Source: Flavobacterium sp. (lineage in GTDB: Bacteria > Bacteroidota > Bacteroidia > Flavobacteriales > Flavobacteriaceae). Taken from it: 34,601 nt of DNA. The notes beneath the pieces are model-generated. The model was not told the origin of the DNA and ran no database searches. It was given only the letters and a program-made list of their open reading frames with translations. The stretch spans positions 1-34,601 of the forward strand of contig JASLED010000016.1 in the NCBI GenBank assembly GCA_030151255.1, read 5' to 3'. The translations under genes were made by a program, and so were the position numbers. This document shows, piece after piece, positions 17,328-25,277 of this stretch. Numbering within the stretch: the first letter of the stretch is position 1; every line of letters begins with the position of its first letter.

Positions 17328-18374
17328 TTATAACCCTAAGGATTTGAATAATTCAACTGTTTTTTCATCTGAAGGTCTTGGAGCATTTTGATTGATAATA
17401 TTTCCTTGAGGATCTAATAAAATAAATCTTGGAATACCGTCAATGAAATACTCTTTTACAAATGATGAATCAAAATTAGCATCTGCCAATAATTGCGTAC
17501 CATGATCCATGTTTTTATCGGCAATCATTTTTCTCCATTTTGGTTCATCTTCTTTTGTATCAATAGAAATACTGATGAATTGAATATTGCTATTTTTAAA
17601 TTTCTCTTCTAATTTATTCATGAAGGGAATTTCGTACATGCAAGGTCCACACCAAGTAGCCCAAACATCAATATACACATATTTACCTTTAAAATCATCT
17701 AATGATTTTGTTCCGCCTTTGTAATCTAAATAATCAACAAATTTTGGCGAAGGCATTCCTGGACTTAAGTTTTTAGTAATTTTGATTTGCTTATCAAATT
17801 CATAATCTAAACTTTCTTTCATGCCTTTGATTGCTTTATTTTCAGATTCAATAAATTTTGGAGAATACACATTTTTATTATCATCCAATTCTTTTTGAAG
17901 TGTAGCAATAAATCCATTTACTTTTGTGTTGAATGCATTTGCTTCTAACGTGATGATATTTTCGTATCCTTCTTTAAAAAATTCATTTGTAGTTTTTAAA
18001 CGCTTTAAAATAGAATTGTTTTCTTTTTCTCCTTCTCCTTTAAAAGTAACTGTTTCTAAAATATTATTTGCTGCAAAGTTTACCTCTACGTCCATTCCAT
18101 TTTCTAAAAATAAGTAGAAATTAGAATTGTCATAAAATACATTAAAAGTTGCTGGCTGCTCTAAGCGAATTGTATCTCTGAAATTACCTTCAGCATCGAT
18201 ATTCGACATAATATTTAAGCCTGCATCTGCGCTAAATATACGCATTTGCTCAACTTCAGCAGTAGCGTTACTAATTTTTCCGTGTACAACAGCGTAATCT
18301 CTTACTTCTTTTTCCTTTTGTGCACAAGAAGCTAATAATAATCCCATTAATGGAATAATGATAAATTTTTTCAT
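17328..18374 (-). CDS. TlpA-family thiol-disulfide oxidoreductase lipoprotein
   Basis: A 348-residue lipoprotein: MKKFIIIPLMGLLLASC with Cys17. The N-terminal half (about residues 28-200) resembles the DUF4369-type beta-domain common in Bacteroidota, followed by a helical linker. The C-terminal half is a TlpA/AhpC-TSA thioredoxin domain with the redox centre WATWCGPCMYEIP (Cys242 and Cys245). The conserved cis-proline region is visible as DGIPRFILLDPQG. Such proteins act as periplasmic or surface thiol reductases. It starts 26 bases after the SusD stop on the same strand with no terminator between, so it belongs to the SusCD operon, which suggests a job linked to the imported substrate, such as reducing disulfides or a metal ligand. 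That link is inference. Confidence 0.9.
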   Translation of the reverse strand: MKKFIIIPLMGLLLASCAQKEKEVRDYAVVHGKISNATAEVEQMRIFSADAGLNIMSNIDAEGNFRDTIRLEQPATFNVFYDNSNFYLFLENGMDVEVNFAANNILETVTFKGEGEKENNSILKRLKTTNEFFKEGYENIITLEANAFNTKVNGFIATLQKELDDNKNVYSPKFIESENKAIKGMKESLDYEFDKQIKITKNLSPGMPSPKFVDYLDYKGGTKSLDDFKGKYVYIDVWATWCGPCMYEIPFMNKLEEKFKNSNIQFISISIDTKEDEPKWRKMIADKNMDHGTQLLADANFDSSFVKEYFIDGIPRFILLDPQGNIINQNAPRPSDEKTVELFKSLGL

Positions 18375-18400
18375 TGGTTTTGATATGTATTAATTTGTTT

Positions 18401-19813
18401 TTAATATCCTGGATTTTGAACCATTTTATTATTACCTGATAAAACCGTTAACGGAATTGGTAAAATATATTTGTACTTCTGATTTAGACTTGGTTTTTCT
18501 GATTTGATATCGAAATTATCCAAAATTGCATAACGAACTAAATCAAACAAAGGTTCGCCATTTTCGAAGAAAAGTTCTAAAGCTTTTTCATGTCTAATAT
18601 CTGTAAGCAATGTAGCTTTATCTGTATATTCTTTTGGCTCTATACCTGCTCTAGCACGCAAAATGTTTACTTGTTCTAATGCTAATTCTTGATCTGCTCC
18701 AGAACGAACCAAAGCTTCGGCATAAATAAGATATACTTCTGCTAAACGCATTTGATACATTGTGTTTTTTTGTGCAGATGTAATTCCTGTAAATGGATAT
18801 TTACCTTGTTGATTTACTCCTTTTGTAGCTGCCGAATATGCAAATGCAAAACGAGAATCGATATTTTCTCCATTTCCGCTTAAACTTGAGTTTCCTTCTA
18901 CTTGAGCATCGGCTAGGTTGAATAAGAAATCGCTATATGTTGTGCGGCTTATTTGCTCCATCTTACTTCCGCCTTCACTTCCCGTTCCTGCAAATGGCGC
19001 AAATATTACTTCTGGAGAATGCATTGCATTTTTAAAAATATTGCTATACTTTTCTTCTAAGTAATAACCTTCTGTATTTTCTACTACTTCTTGAGCAAGA
19101 ATTGCAGCTTCATCATAGTTTTTTGTATATAAATAAACCTTTGCCAACAATGCTTTAGAAGCCAATTTTCCGCTATAAAAATGCTCAACATATTCTGGGC
19201 CATATGTACTTCCATCAACAAGATCATCTATAATTAATTTATAAACTTCTTTTACAAAGTTTCTTGCTTCTGTTTGAATTGTTGTAGCAAATTCAGTACG
19301 TGTTACAATTCCAAACGAGGAGTTTAAGTCGTAATATTCGCCAAAATATCTCAGTAAATTAAAGTAATGAAATGCACGCTGATATTTGGCTTCTGCAATC
19401 ATTTCGGCCTTTCTTTCATTGCTAATTCCTACAGCTTTACCAGCTTCTAATTGTTCAATTAAAAAATTTGATTGATTGATTACTTTATAATGTGCAGTGT
19501 ATAATTTTCCTAGAAAATCATTGTCTTTGCTTACTTCGTTTTTATTAAATCCTGTTGCTCCACCAATATTAGAAGTAATTAAACCTTCTGTTCCGTATGC
19601 TGCCAAATGCAAAGGAAAAAAACCAAGATCGAACTCACGTCCTAACGTATAAATTCCATTTAAAACACCTTGAGCAGATTCTGCATCTCTAATTACATTT
19701 TCTGGCGTTAGTTGATTGTATGGTTTTACATCATCTATATTACAGCTTACTACTGCGCCAAACAGAGTAAGCGCTAGTAAATATCTACTTGTTTTTATAT
19801 AAAATCTTTTCAC
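18401..19813 (-). CDS. SusD/RagB-family nutrient-binding outer-membrane lipoprotein
   Basis: A 470-residue surface lipoprotein of the SusD/RagB family. The signal peptide ends in VVSC with Cys24, followed by NIDDVKPYNQLTPENVIRDAESAQGVLNGIYT, a typical SusD N-terminus. TPR-like helices include AEMIAEAKYQRAFHYFNLLRYFG, and the C-terminal SusD signature appears as YQMRLAEVYLIYAEALVRSGA and LNQKYKYILPIPLTVLSGNN. SusD forms the lid on the SusC transporter and captures the substrate. The gene starts 5 bases after the SusC stop. The substrate class cannot be assigned from sequence, and no glycoside hydrolase or peptidase gene lies in the locus. Confidence 0.95.
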   Translation of the reverse strand: MKRFYIKTSRYLLALTLFGAVVSCNIDDVKPYNQLTPENVIRDAESAQGVLNGIYTLGREFDLGFFPLHLAAYGTEGLITSNIGGATGFNKNEVSKDNDFLGKLYTAHYKVINQSNFLIEQLEAGKAVGISNERKAEMIAEAKYQRAFHYFNLLRYFGEYYDLNSSFGIVTRTEFATTIQTEARNFVKEVYKLIIDDLVDGSTYGPEYVEHFYSGKLASKALLAKVYLYTKNYDEAAILAQEVVENTEGYYLEEKYSNIFKNAMHSPEVIFAPFAGTGSEGGSKMEQISRTTYSDFLFNLADAQVEGNSSLSGNGENIDSRFAFAYSAATKGVNQQGKYPFTGITSAQKNTMYQMRLAEVYLIYAEALVRSGADQELALEQVNILRARAGIEPKEYTDKATLLTDIRHEKALELFFENGEPLFDLVRYAILDNFDIKSEKPSLNQKYKYILPIPLTVLSGNNKMVQNPGY

Positions 19814-19818
19814 TTTAC

Positions 19819-22800
19819 TTAAAATTTAAATTGTACACCAAATGAAAATGCTTTTGCTAACGGATATGGATCTTCTGCGCTAGTTTGGTCAATAATTGAT
19901 CCGCGTTCTGATAAAGTTTCAGGATCTTGTCCTGGCCACTTTGTAATTGTAAATAAATTACTTGCAGAAACATAGATTACTAAATTATCCATTCCCATTC
20001 GTTTAACTAATTGTTGATCAAAACTATAGCTAAGCATAATGTTTTTTAATCGTAAATAAGAAGTATCATACAAATAGCGATCTGATATTCTTGAGCTTCC
20101 TGACGGATCAGAATATACTGCTCTTGCAAAACGAGCCTCGGTATTTTCTGGCGTCCAAGTATTTAAAGCATATTCGCTATATTTATTTTCTCCTAAAGTA
20201 TTGTACGCTCCCATTTGTACTGGCGACCAAATTGATTTTGCTCCAACAGAATACTGAAAAATTGCACTTAAACTAAAGTTTTTATAACTAAATGTGTTTA
20301 CAAAACCACCGAAGAATTTTGGTTGAATGTTTCCAATAACTGTTCTATCATCAGAAGTAATGTAGCCGTCTCCGTTTACATCTTCAAATAAATAGTCTCC
20401 AATTCCAGTAGATTCTCTATCGTAAAAACCAGTAGGCGAGCTTGCATTTAAACGATTTATTTCGTCTTGACTTTGAATAATTTTAACTACTTTATATCCT
20501 TTTATTGTACCTACAGGTTCTCCTTCAATAAAATAATCTTGTAAATACGGATCGATAGTTGCTCCATTTAATTTATCTAGTTTATTTCTGTTTAATGCCC
20601 AATTAAAATTAAGATTCCATGTAAAATCTGGTGTTCTAATAATATCTCCACCTATAGAAACCTCAATACCTTTATTTGAAACATCAATAAAGTTTGAATA
20701 ATAAATACTTGACCCAAGTTCTAAAGGCATTGGTGTACGAACCAAAGCGTTTTTAGTTTTTCTGTTATATACATCCACGCTACCATTAAGCCTTCCGCTA
20801 AAAAATGCAAAATCAACACCTGTATTTACCTCATTTGTTGTTTCCCAACCGATGTTTACATTTGGAAAATTATCGGAAGGAACAATAGCGCTTTGTCCGT
20901 TATAAATGCTACTTGAAGATGTTTGAAAAAACTGCAAATAAGCAAAGCTTGATACGTTTGTAGAACCAACAGATCCTGCACTTGCTCTTAAACGCAGAAA
21001 ATCTAATTTAGAAAACTCAGCCATAAAATTCTCATTCGAAATTGTCCAACCTACAGAAAGAGAAGGAAAATAAGCTCGTTTATTGCCTGGTCCAAATTTT
21101 GATGATGCATCACTTCTAAAGTTTGCCGTTGCGGTATAACGATTTAAATAATTATAGGTAGCACGTGCAAATACAGAATTTAATCCTGTTCTAGAATGTA
21201 CGCCTGTATAACCTATTACTTGTCTTGCAGAAGAAGGATTTGTTAAAACATGATCATCAGGAAAACCAGCAAACATTTGAGAATCACTTGTAAAGTCTGT
21301 ATAATCCCAAGCTGTTCCTACTAAAAACCCTAAATTATGATCGTTGATATATAATTTATAATCAGCAGTTAGGTTTGTTGTTATAGATTCTACAGTTCCA
21401 TTATATTCTCTTAAGTAAGAATCGTTTGAAAAAAACACAAAATCTGTATCAGCAATTTTTGGTGTAAACATGCTTGATTTGCTATTAAATACAGCTGCGT
21501 TAACATCTGCCTTTAACGTTAAATTTTCTACAGGTTTTACTTCTAAATAGGAATTAGCAATAAGATTATATGCTTTTTGTTTTCCTTTTTTCTGCAAGGT
21601 CATCACAGGATTAGGTTCCAAAGTCATAAAACCATACTGATAATTTGGCTGTCCTAGTAGCTTTCCGTTTTCGCCATAAACAGGTAAGTCTGGTCTTGCT
21701 TTTGCAATATAAGTATTGATACCTGATAAGCCTAAAGTTAAATCTTCTCCAGCATCTGAATTTGTGTGAGCAACATTAATAGTTCCTCCCATTTTAACTT
21801 TTTTAGAAATATCTGAATCTAAACTTAATCCAAAAGTATATTGTTTCATTTTATCTGTAAAAACCAAACCTTGTTGATCTATAGCTGATAAACGCATGTT
21901 ATAAACCGAACGATCAGACCCGCCACTTAATCCGAAATTTGCCTGATAAGTATATGATGGATTTCTAAAAACCTCTTTATTCCAATCTGTATCAGCAGTT
22001 CCGAAATAATCTTCACGCATACCGTTGTATTTTACCTCAAAAGTATCGTAATCGATTTCTACATTTGCAATATTCTCTAAATCGAAAGCAAAGAAAGGAT
22101 CTAATTCTCCCTTATTCATTGCATCTACAGAATTTTGCATTAATGAGTTGTAAAAGCTCTTATACTGTTGTGCGTTTAACGAATTTACCTTTTTAATTGG
22201 CGTAGCAATTGTTGTTGAGGTAGAAAATGTTATTTTAGGATCTTTATCCTTTGTTCCTCTTTTTGTTTGAATAATAACAACGCCATTTGCGCCTCTAGAC
22301 CCAAAAATAGAAGTTGCAGCAGCATCTTTTAGAATATCAATCGATTCTATTTCTGAAGCAGCAATGGTTTGCAATGGATTAGCGCCTTGCATAGCATCCA
22401 TATTAAAAGGAACACCGTCTACAACATATAAAGGTTGATTTAATCCGTATGACGATAACGGAGAAGTTATACCTCTAATGTTTAAACGTGCAGCAGCACC
22501 TGGACGTCCTGAGGGCTGAGACACTTGTACTCCTTTAATAAGACCTCCCAATGCTTTATCTATACCAATTTCGCCAATTGACGATTGATTTAACTCATTG
22601 GTATTTACACTAGAAACTGCACCTGTAACATCCTGAGCTCGTTGACTTCCGTAACCAATCATTACAATCTCCCCTAACTCTACGTTATCTTCTTGCATAA
22701 CGATAGATAGATTGTTTTGACCTGTAAGGATTACTTTTTTAGTTTTTAATCCGATAAGAGAAAAAATCAATGTTTTTTGATCTTTTTCTACATCAAGAGT

Positions 22801-23337
22801 AAACTGCCCGTCAAGATCTGTTAAAGTTCCTTTCTGTGTACCTTCAATAACCACTGCAACACCTATTAATGGAACGCCAGTTTCATCTCGTACAATACCG
22901 CTAATAGTTGCAGATTGATTAGCAGCTTTTGTTAAAAGACTATTTGACGTTGATGTATTAGAATTTGTTATAGCCTCTTTCTTCAATACAATTTGATTGC
23001 CAACCACTGTGTACGATAAATTTTTATCTGACAATAGCTTTTGCAATACGCTCGAAAGTGGAGTATCTTTTGTAGAAATACTTACTTTGTCATTTATATT
23101 AAAGTCTTTTGAGTTATAAAAAAACTGATACTTTGTTTGATTTTCAATTAATTGAAAAGCTTTTGACAATGATACTTTGTTCATATTCAAGGTCACTTTT
23201 TCGTCTTGCCCGTATGTATTAGACGTACCAAAAAGTGCTGCACCCGTTAAGAAAAACGAAAACATCAGTCGATGCTTTTTGGGCACAGATTTTATGACAA
23301 AGGTATCTATCATACTTTGTACAAATTGTTTCTTCAT
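19819..23337 (-). CDS. SusC/RagA-family TonB-linked outer-membrane transporter with STN domain
   Basis: A 1172-residue TonB-dependent transporter. After a long N-terminal export signal (about residues 1-43, ending NTYGQ) comes an STN (secretin/TonB N-terminal) domain (about 50-120, VSLSKAFQLIENQTKYQFFY). This domain lets the barrel signal to an anti-sigma factor. A carboxypeptidase-regulatory-like domain follows, ISGIVRDETGVPLIGVAVVI. Then come the SusC plug motif GYGSQRAQDVTGAVSSV, the PLYVVDGVPF and DILKDAAATSIFGSRGANGV motifs, and the 22-strand barrel ending in AFSFGVQFKF with a terminal Phe. The divergent sigma factor and upstream fecR fit a trans-envelope signalling circuit. susD starts 5 bases downstream. 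The substrate is unknown. Confidence 0.96.
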   Translation of the reverse strand: MKKQFVQSMIDTFVIKSVPKKHRLMFSFFLTGAALFGTSNTYGQDEKVTLNMNKVSLSKAFQLIENQTKYQFFYNSKDFNINDKVSISTKDTPLSSVLQKLLSDKNLSYTVVGNQIVLKKEAITNSNTSTSNSLLTKAANQSATISGIVRDETGVPLIGVAVVIEGTQKGTLTDLDGQFTLDVEKDQKTLIFSLIGLKTKKVILTGQNNLSIVMQEDNVELGEIVMIGYGSQRAQDVTGAVSSVNTNELNQSSIGEIGIDKALGGLIKGVQVSQPSGRPGAAARLNIRGITSPLSSYGLNQPLYVVDGVPFNMDAMQGANPLQTIAASEIESIDILKDAAATSIFGSRGANGVVIIQTKRGTKDKDPKITFSTSTTIATPIKKVNSLNAQQYKSFYNSLMQNSVDAMNKGELDPFFAFDLENIANVEIDYDTFEVKYNGMREDYFGTADTDWNKEVFRNPSYTYQANFGLSGGSDRSVYNMRLSAIDQQGLVFTDKMKQYTFGLSLDSDISKKVKMGGTINVAHTNSDAGEDLTLGLSGINTYIAKARPDLPVYGENGKLLGQPNYQYGFMTLEPNPVMTLQKKGKQKAYNLIANSYLEVKPVENLTLKADVNAAVFNSKSSMFTPKIADTDFVFFSNDSYLREYNGTVESITTNLTADYKLYINDHNLGFLVGTAWDYTDFTSDSQMFAGFPDDHVLTNPSSARQVIGYTGVHSRTGLNSVFARATYNYLNRYTATANFRSDASSKFGPGNKRAYFPSLSVGWTISNENFMAEFSKLDFLRLRASAGSVGSTNVSSFAYLQFFQTSSSSIYNGQSAIVPSDNFPNVNIGWETTNEVNTGVDFAFFSGRLNGSVDVYNRKTKNALVRTPMPLELGSSIYYSNFIDVSNKGIEVSIGGDIIRTPDFTWNLNFNWALNRNKLDKLNGATIDPYLQDYFIEGEPVGTIKGYKVVKIIQSQDEINRLNASSPTGFYDRESTGIGDYLFEDVNGDGYITSDDRTVIGNIQPKFFGGFVNTFSYKNFSLSAIFQYSVGAKSIWSPVQMGAYNTLGENKYSEYALNTWTPENTEARFARAVYSDPSGSSRISDRYLYDTSYLRLKNIMLSYSFDQQLVKRMGMDNLVIYVSASNLFTITKWPGQDPETLSERGSIIDQTSAEDPYPLAKAFSFGVQFKF

Positions 23338-23371
23338 AATAATTATTAGTTGATTTAAGTAATATAGGATG

Positions 23372-23403
23372 ATTTAAAAGCTACGGCCACGCGCTTTTAA
23401 AAT
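23372..23403 (-). promoter_or_regulatory. Hairpin between fecR and susC
   Basis: A perfect 9-bp inverted repeat, TTTAAAAGC at 23373-23381 and GCTTTTAAA at 23393-23401, extends by GAT/ATC at the ends with a one-base bulge. The loop TACGGCCACGC is much more GC-rich than the surrounding sequence. It sits in the 76-base gap after the fecR stop and before the susC start. A partial terminator or attenuator that makes susCD independent of fecR levels is plausible. The T-tract is short, so the role is uncertain. Confidence 0.5.
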
Positions 23404-23413
23404 CGGTAATTAC

Positions 23414-24541
23414 TTAGTTATTGGTTATATAGATTGTTTTTGAATTAACACTATAACTAAAATTAGTATAAGCTTTAAAAGTTTTTAAAATATCTTCGAT
23501 AGATTCATTTCTAAATTTTGCTGTAAGAACAATATCATCAAATCTATCGCTGTTATTAATTATTTTTAAGTCAAATTTTCGTTCTAATCGATTAAACACA
23601 TCCTGCATCGGTTCGCCAATAAATAATAAATCGCCATTTATCCATGCAATATATTTTTCAGGATTTACATTTTCTACCGATAATGTATTATTTGAAAAAT
23701 CGACTAGCTGATTTGGTTTTAAAACAACTTTTTCATTTGTATTTTTAGTGTTTTCTACCTCTATTTTTCCATGCACCAATACTGCATATATTTTTTCATC
23801 TGCTGTATAAGATGTAACATTAAAACCTGTTCCTAAGGCTTTTACATCAATATTTGGAGTTTCTACAATAAAAGGTTTTGCTGGGTTGGTAATTACTTCA
23901 AAATAAGCTTCTCCTTCTAAGTAAACTCTTCTTTCTTTGGTTGATGCAAATTCTATTGGATATTTAAATTTTGTACCAGAATTGATTACAACTCTTGATC
24001 CATCAGAAAGAACAACTCTAAATGTTTTTCCATTAGGAACAATTAATGTATTAAAAATTAAATCTTTATTCTTTTCTGATGAAGCGCTATAAGATAGTTC
24101 GTCGTTATTTTGTGTTGAAACATAACTACCGTCTTTTCGCTTTACTTCCTTCTCTTCTCCTTCTTTAATTGTTTGAATAGTTCCGTCTTCTAACACTAAA
24201 GTAATTTCTGAAACCGATTCTAAATTAACAGGTGAATTTTCTTTTTTGAAAAATAAAAAATTAGCAACAAAAAAACCAATTAAAAGAGAAGCTACTAAAT
24301 AATATGCAAAATATTTATTATTATTTTTATTGTTTTTAGATTTTATTTGTATATTCGCCAACACACTTTTATATGATTCAGTTGTATTAACATCTGTACT
24401 AATCGTATCTAAATGGTATTGAATACGAATCATTTCTTGGAATACTTTTTGATTCTTAGGTTCTTGAAGCCACAAGTTTAACTCAAACTCTTCTGCTTGT
24501 GTTAAAGTTCCATTTAGATATTTAATAATTAGTGTTTCCAA
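23414..24541 (-). CDS. FecR-family anti-sigma factor
   Basis: A 375-residue single-pass inner-membrane protein. The N-terminal cytoplasmic anti-sigma part (residues 1-76) begins METLIIKYLNGTLTQAEEFE. A membrane helix spans about residues 78-98 (YFAYYLVASLLIGFFVANFLFF, with basic residues on either side). The periplasmic FecR domain follows (FRVVLSDGSRVVINSGTKFKYP, GEAYFEV, GTGFNV). A C-terminal DUF4974/STN-like domain ends VNSKTIYITNN. It should hold the divergently encoded ECF sigma factor until the SusC STN domain signals substrate. The sigma gene reads away from it across a 124-base intergenic region that must hold both promoters. Confidence 0.95.
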   Translation of the reverse strand: METLIIKYLNGTLTQAEEFELNLWLQEPKNQKVFQEMIRIQYHLDTISTDVNTTESYKSVLANIQIKSKNNKNNNKYFAYYLVASLLIGFFVANFLFFKKENSPVNLESVSEITLVLEDGTIQTIKEGEEKEVKRKDGSYVSTQNNDELSYSASSEKNKDLIFNTLIVPNGKTFRVVLSDGSRVVINSGTKFKYPIEFASTKERRVYLEGEAYFEVITNPAKPFIVETPNIDVKALGTGFNVTSYTADEKIYAVLVHGKIEVENTKNTNEKVVLKPNQLVDFSNNTLSVENVNPEKYIAWINGDLLFIGEPMQDVFNRLERKFDLKIINNSDRFDDIVLTAKFRNESIEDILKTFKAYTNFSYSVNSKTIYITNN

Positions 24542-24665
24542 TTTAAAAATGTAAGTTGATTTATAGCTATGATGCAGAAATGAAGTTTTACCCCCAAAGA
24601 ATTTTAAACTTTTTTTAAAAAATATTTAATAACTCTATTTGAATTACAAAAAGACACTGATAACG

Positions 24666-25199
24666 ATGCAAGATTCTTTTCTTTTTCAAGCCATTAAAAA
24701 CAATAACGAAAAAGCTTTTAAAGCTGTTTTTGAGGCATATTACAAGCCTTTATGTGTTTATATAAAGAGCTTTACAAAAGATTTGGATACAGCCGAAGAA
24801 ATAGTGCAATCAACATTTATTACACTATGGACCAAAAGAGCAGAAATAGAAATTCATACTTCTTTAAAAAGTTATCTATACACTATGTCTTACAATAATT
24901 ATTTACAAAATTTAAAACAAATAGAAAAGCAAGAAAAATTAGCGCATAAATTACAAATTGAAGCACTGAACGATATTGAGAATGAATCAGATAAAAACCA
25001 AGAAACAACAACCGAAAAAATGCTTCAGGTTATCAAAAATTTACCCAATCGTTGTCAAGAGATAATTAACCTAAGATTAGAAGGATTGAAATACCAAGAA
25101 ATAGCAGATCATTTAAATATATCTATTAAAACAGTAGAAAATCAGATGGGAATTGCATTTTCAAAAATTAGAGAAAGTTTTAATAATAAATTTCCTTAA
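24666..25199 (+). CDS. ECF-type RNA polymerase sigma-70 factor
   Basis: A 177-residue extracytoplasmic-function sigma factor of the Bacteroidota SusCD-associated type. Region 2 is visible as AFKAVFEAYYKPLCVYIKSF and DTAEEIVQSTFITLW, and region 4 as CQEIINLRLEGLKYQEIADHL with the helix-turn-helix ISIKTVENQMGIAFSKIRE. The start is placed at ATG 24666. A TTG at 24639 would add nine residues (NYKKTLITM) that are not family-like. It is divergent from fecR, its likely anti-sigma partner. It presumably drives susC-susD-tlpA and maybe itself. Confidence 0.93.
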   Translation: MQDSFLFQAIKNNNEKAFKAVFEAYYKPLCVYIKSFTKDLDTAEEIVQSTFITLWTKRAEIEIHTSLKSYLYTMSYNNYLQNLKQIEKQEKLAHKLQIEALNDIENESDKNQETTTEKMLQVIKNLPNRCQEIINLRLEGLKYQEIADHLNISIKTVENQMGIAFSKIRESFNNKFP

Positions 25200-25240
25200 A
25201 AGAAAATAGTACACTACACATTTTACATACACTTAACGAA

Positions 25241-25271
25241 AAAAGCTGCTTCAGAATCTGAAACAGCTTTT
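25241..25271. terminator. Bidirectional intrinsic terminator
   Basis: The stem AAAAGCTG-C-TTCAG at 25241-25254 pairs with CTGAA-A-CAGCTTTT at 25258-25271, with one C/A mismatch and a 3-nt loop, and is followed by TTTT. It lies between the convergent sigma factor gene (+) and the 801-residue E1 gene (-). Confidence 0.8.
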
Positions 25272-25277
25272 TTTATT

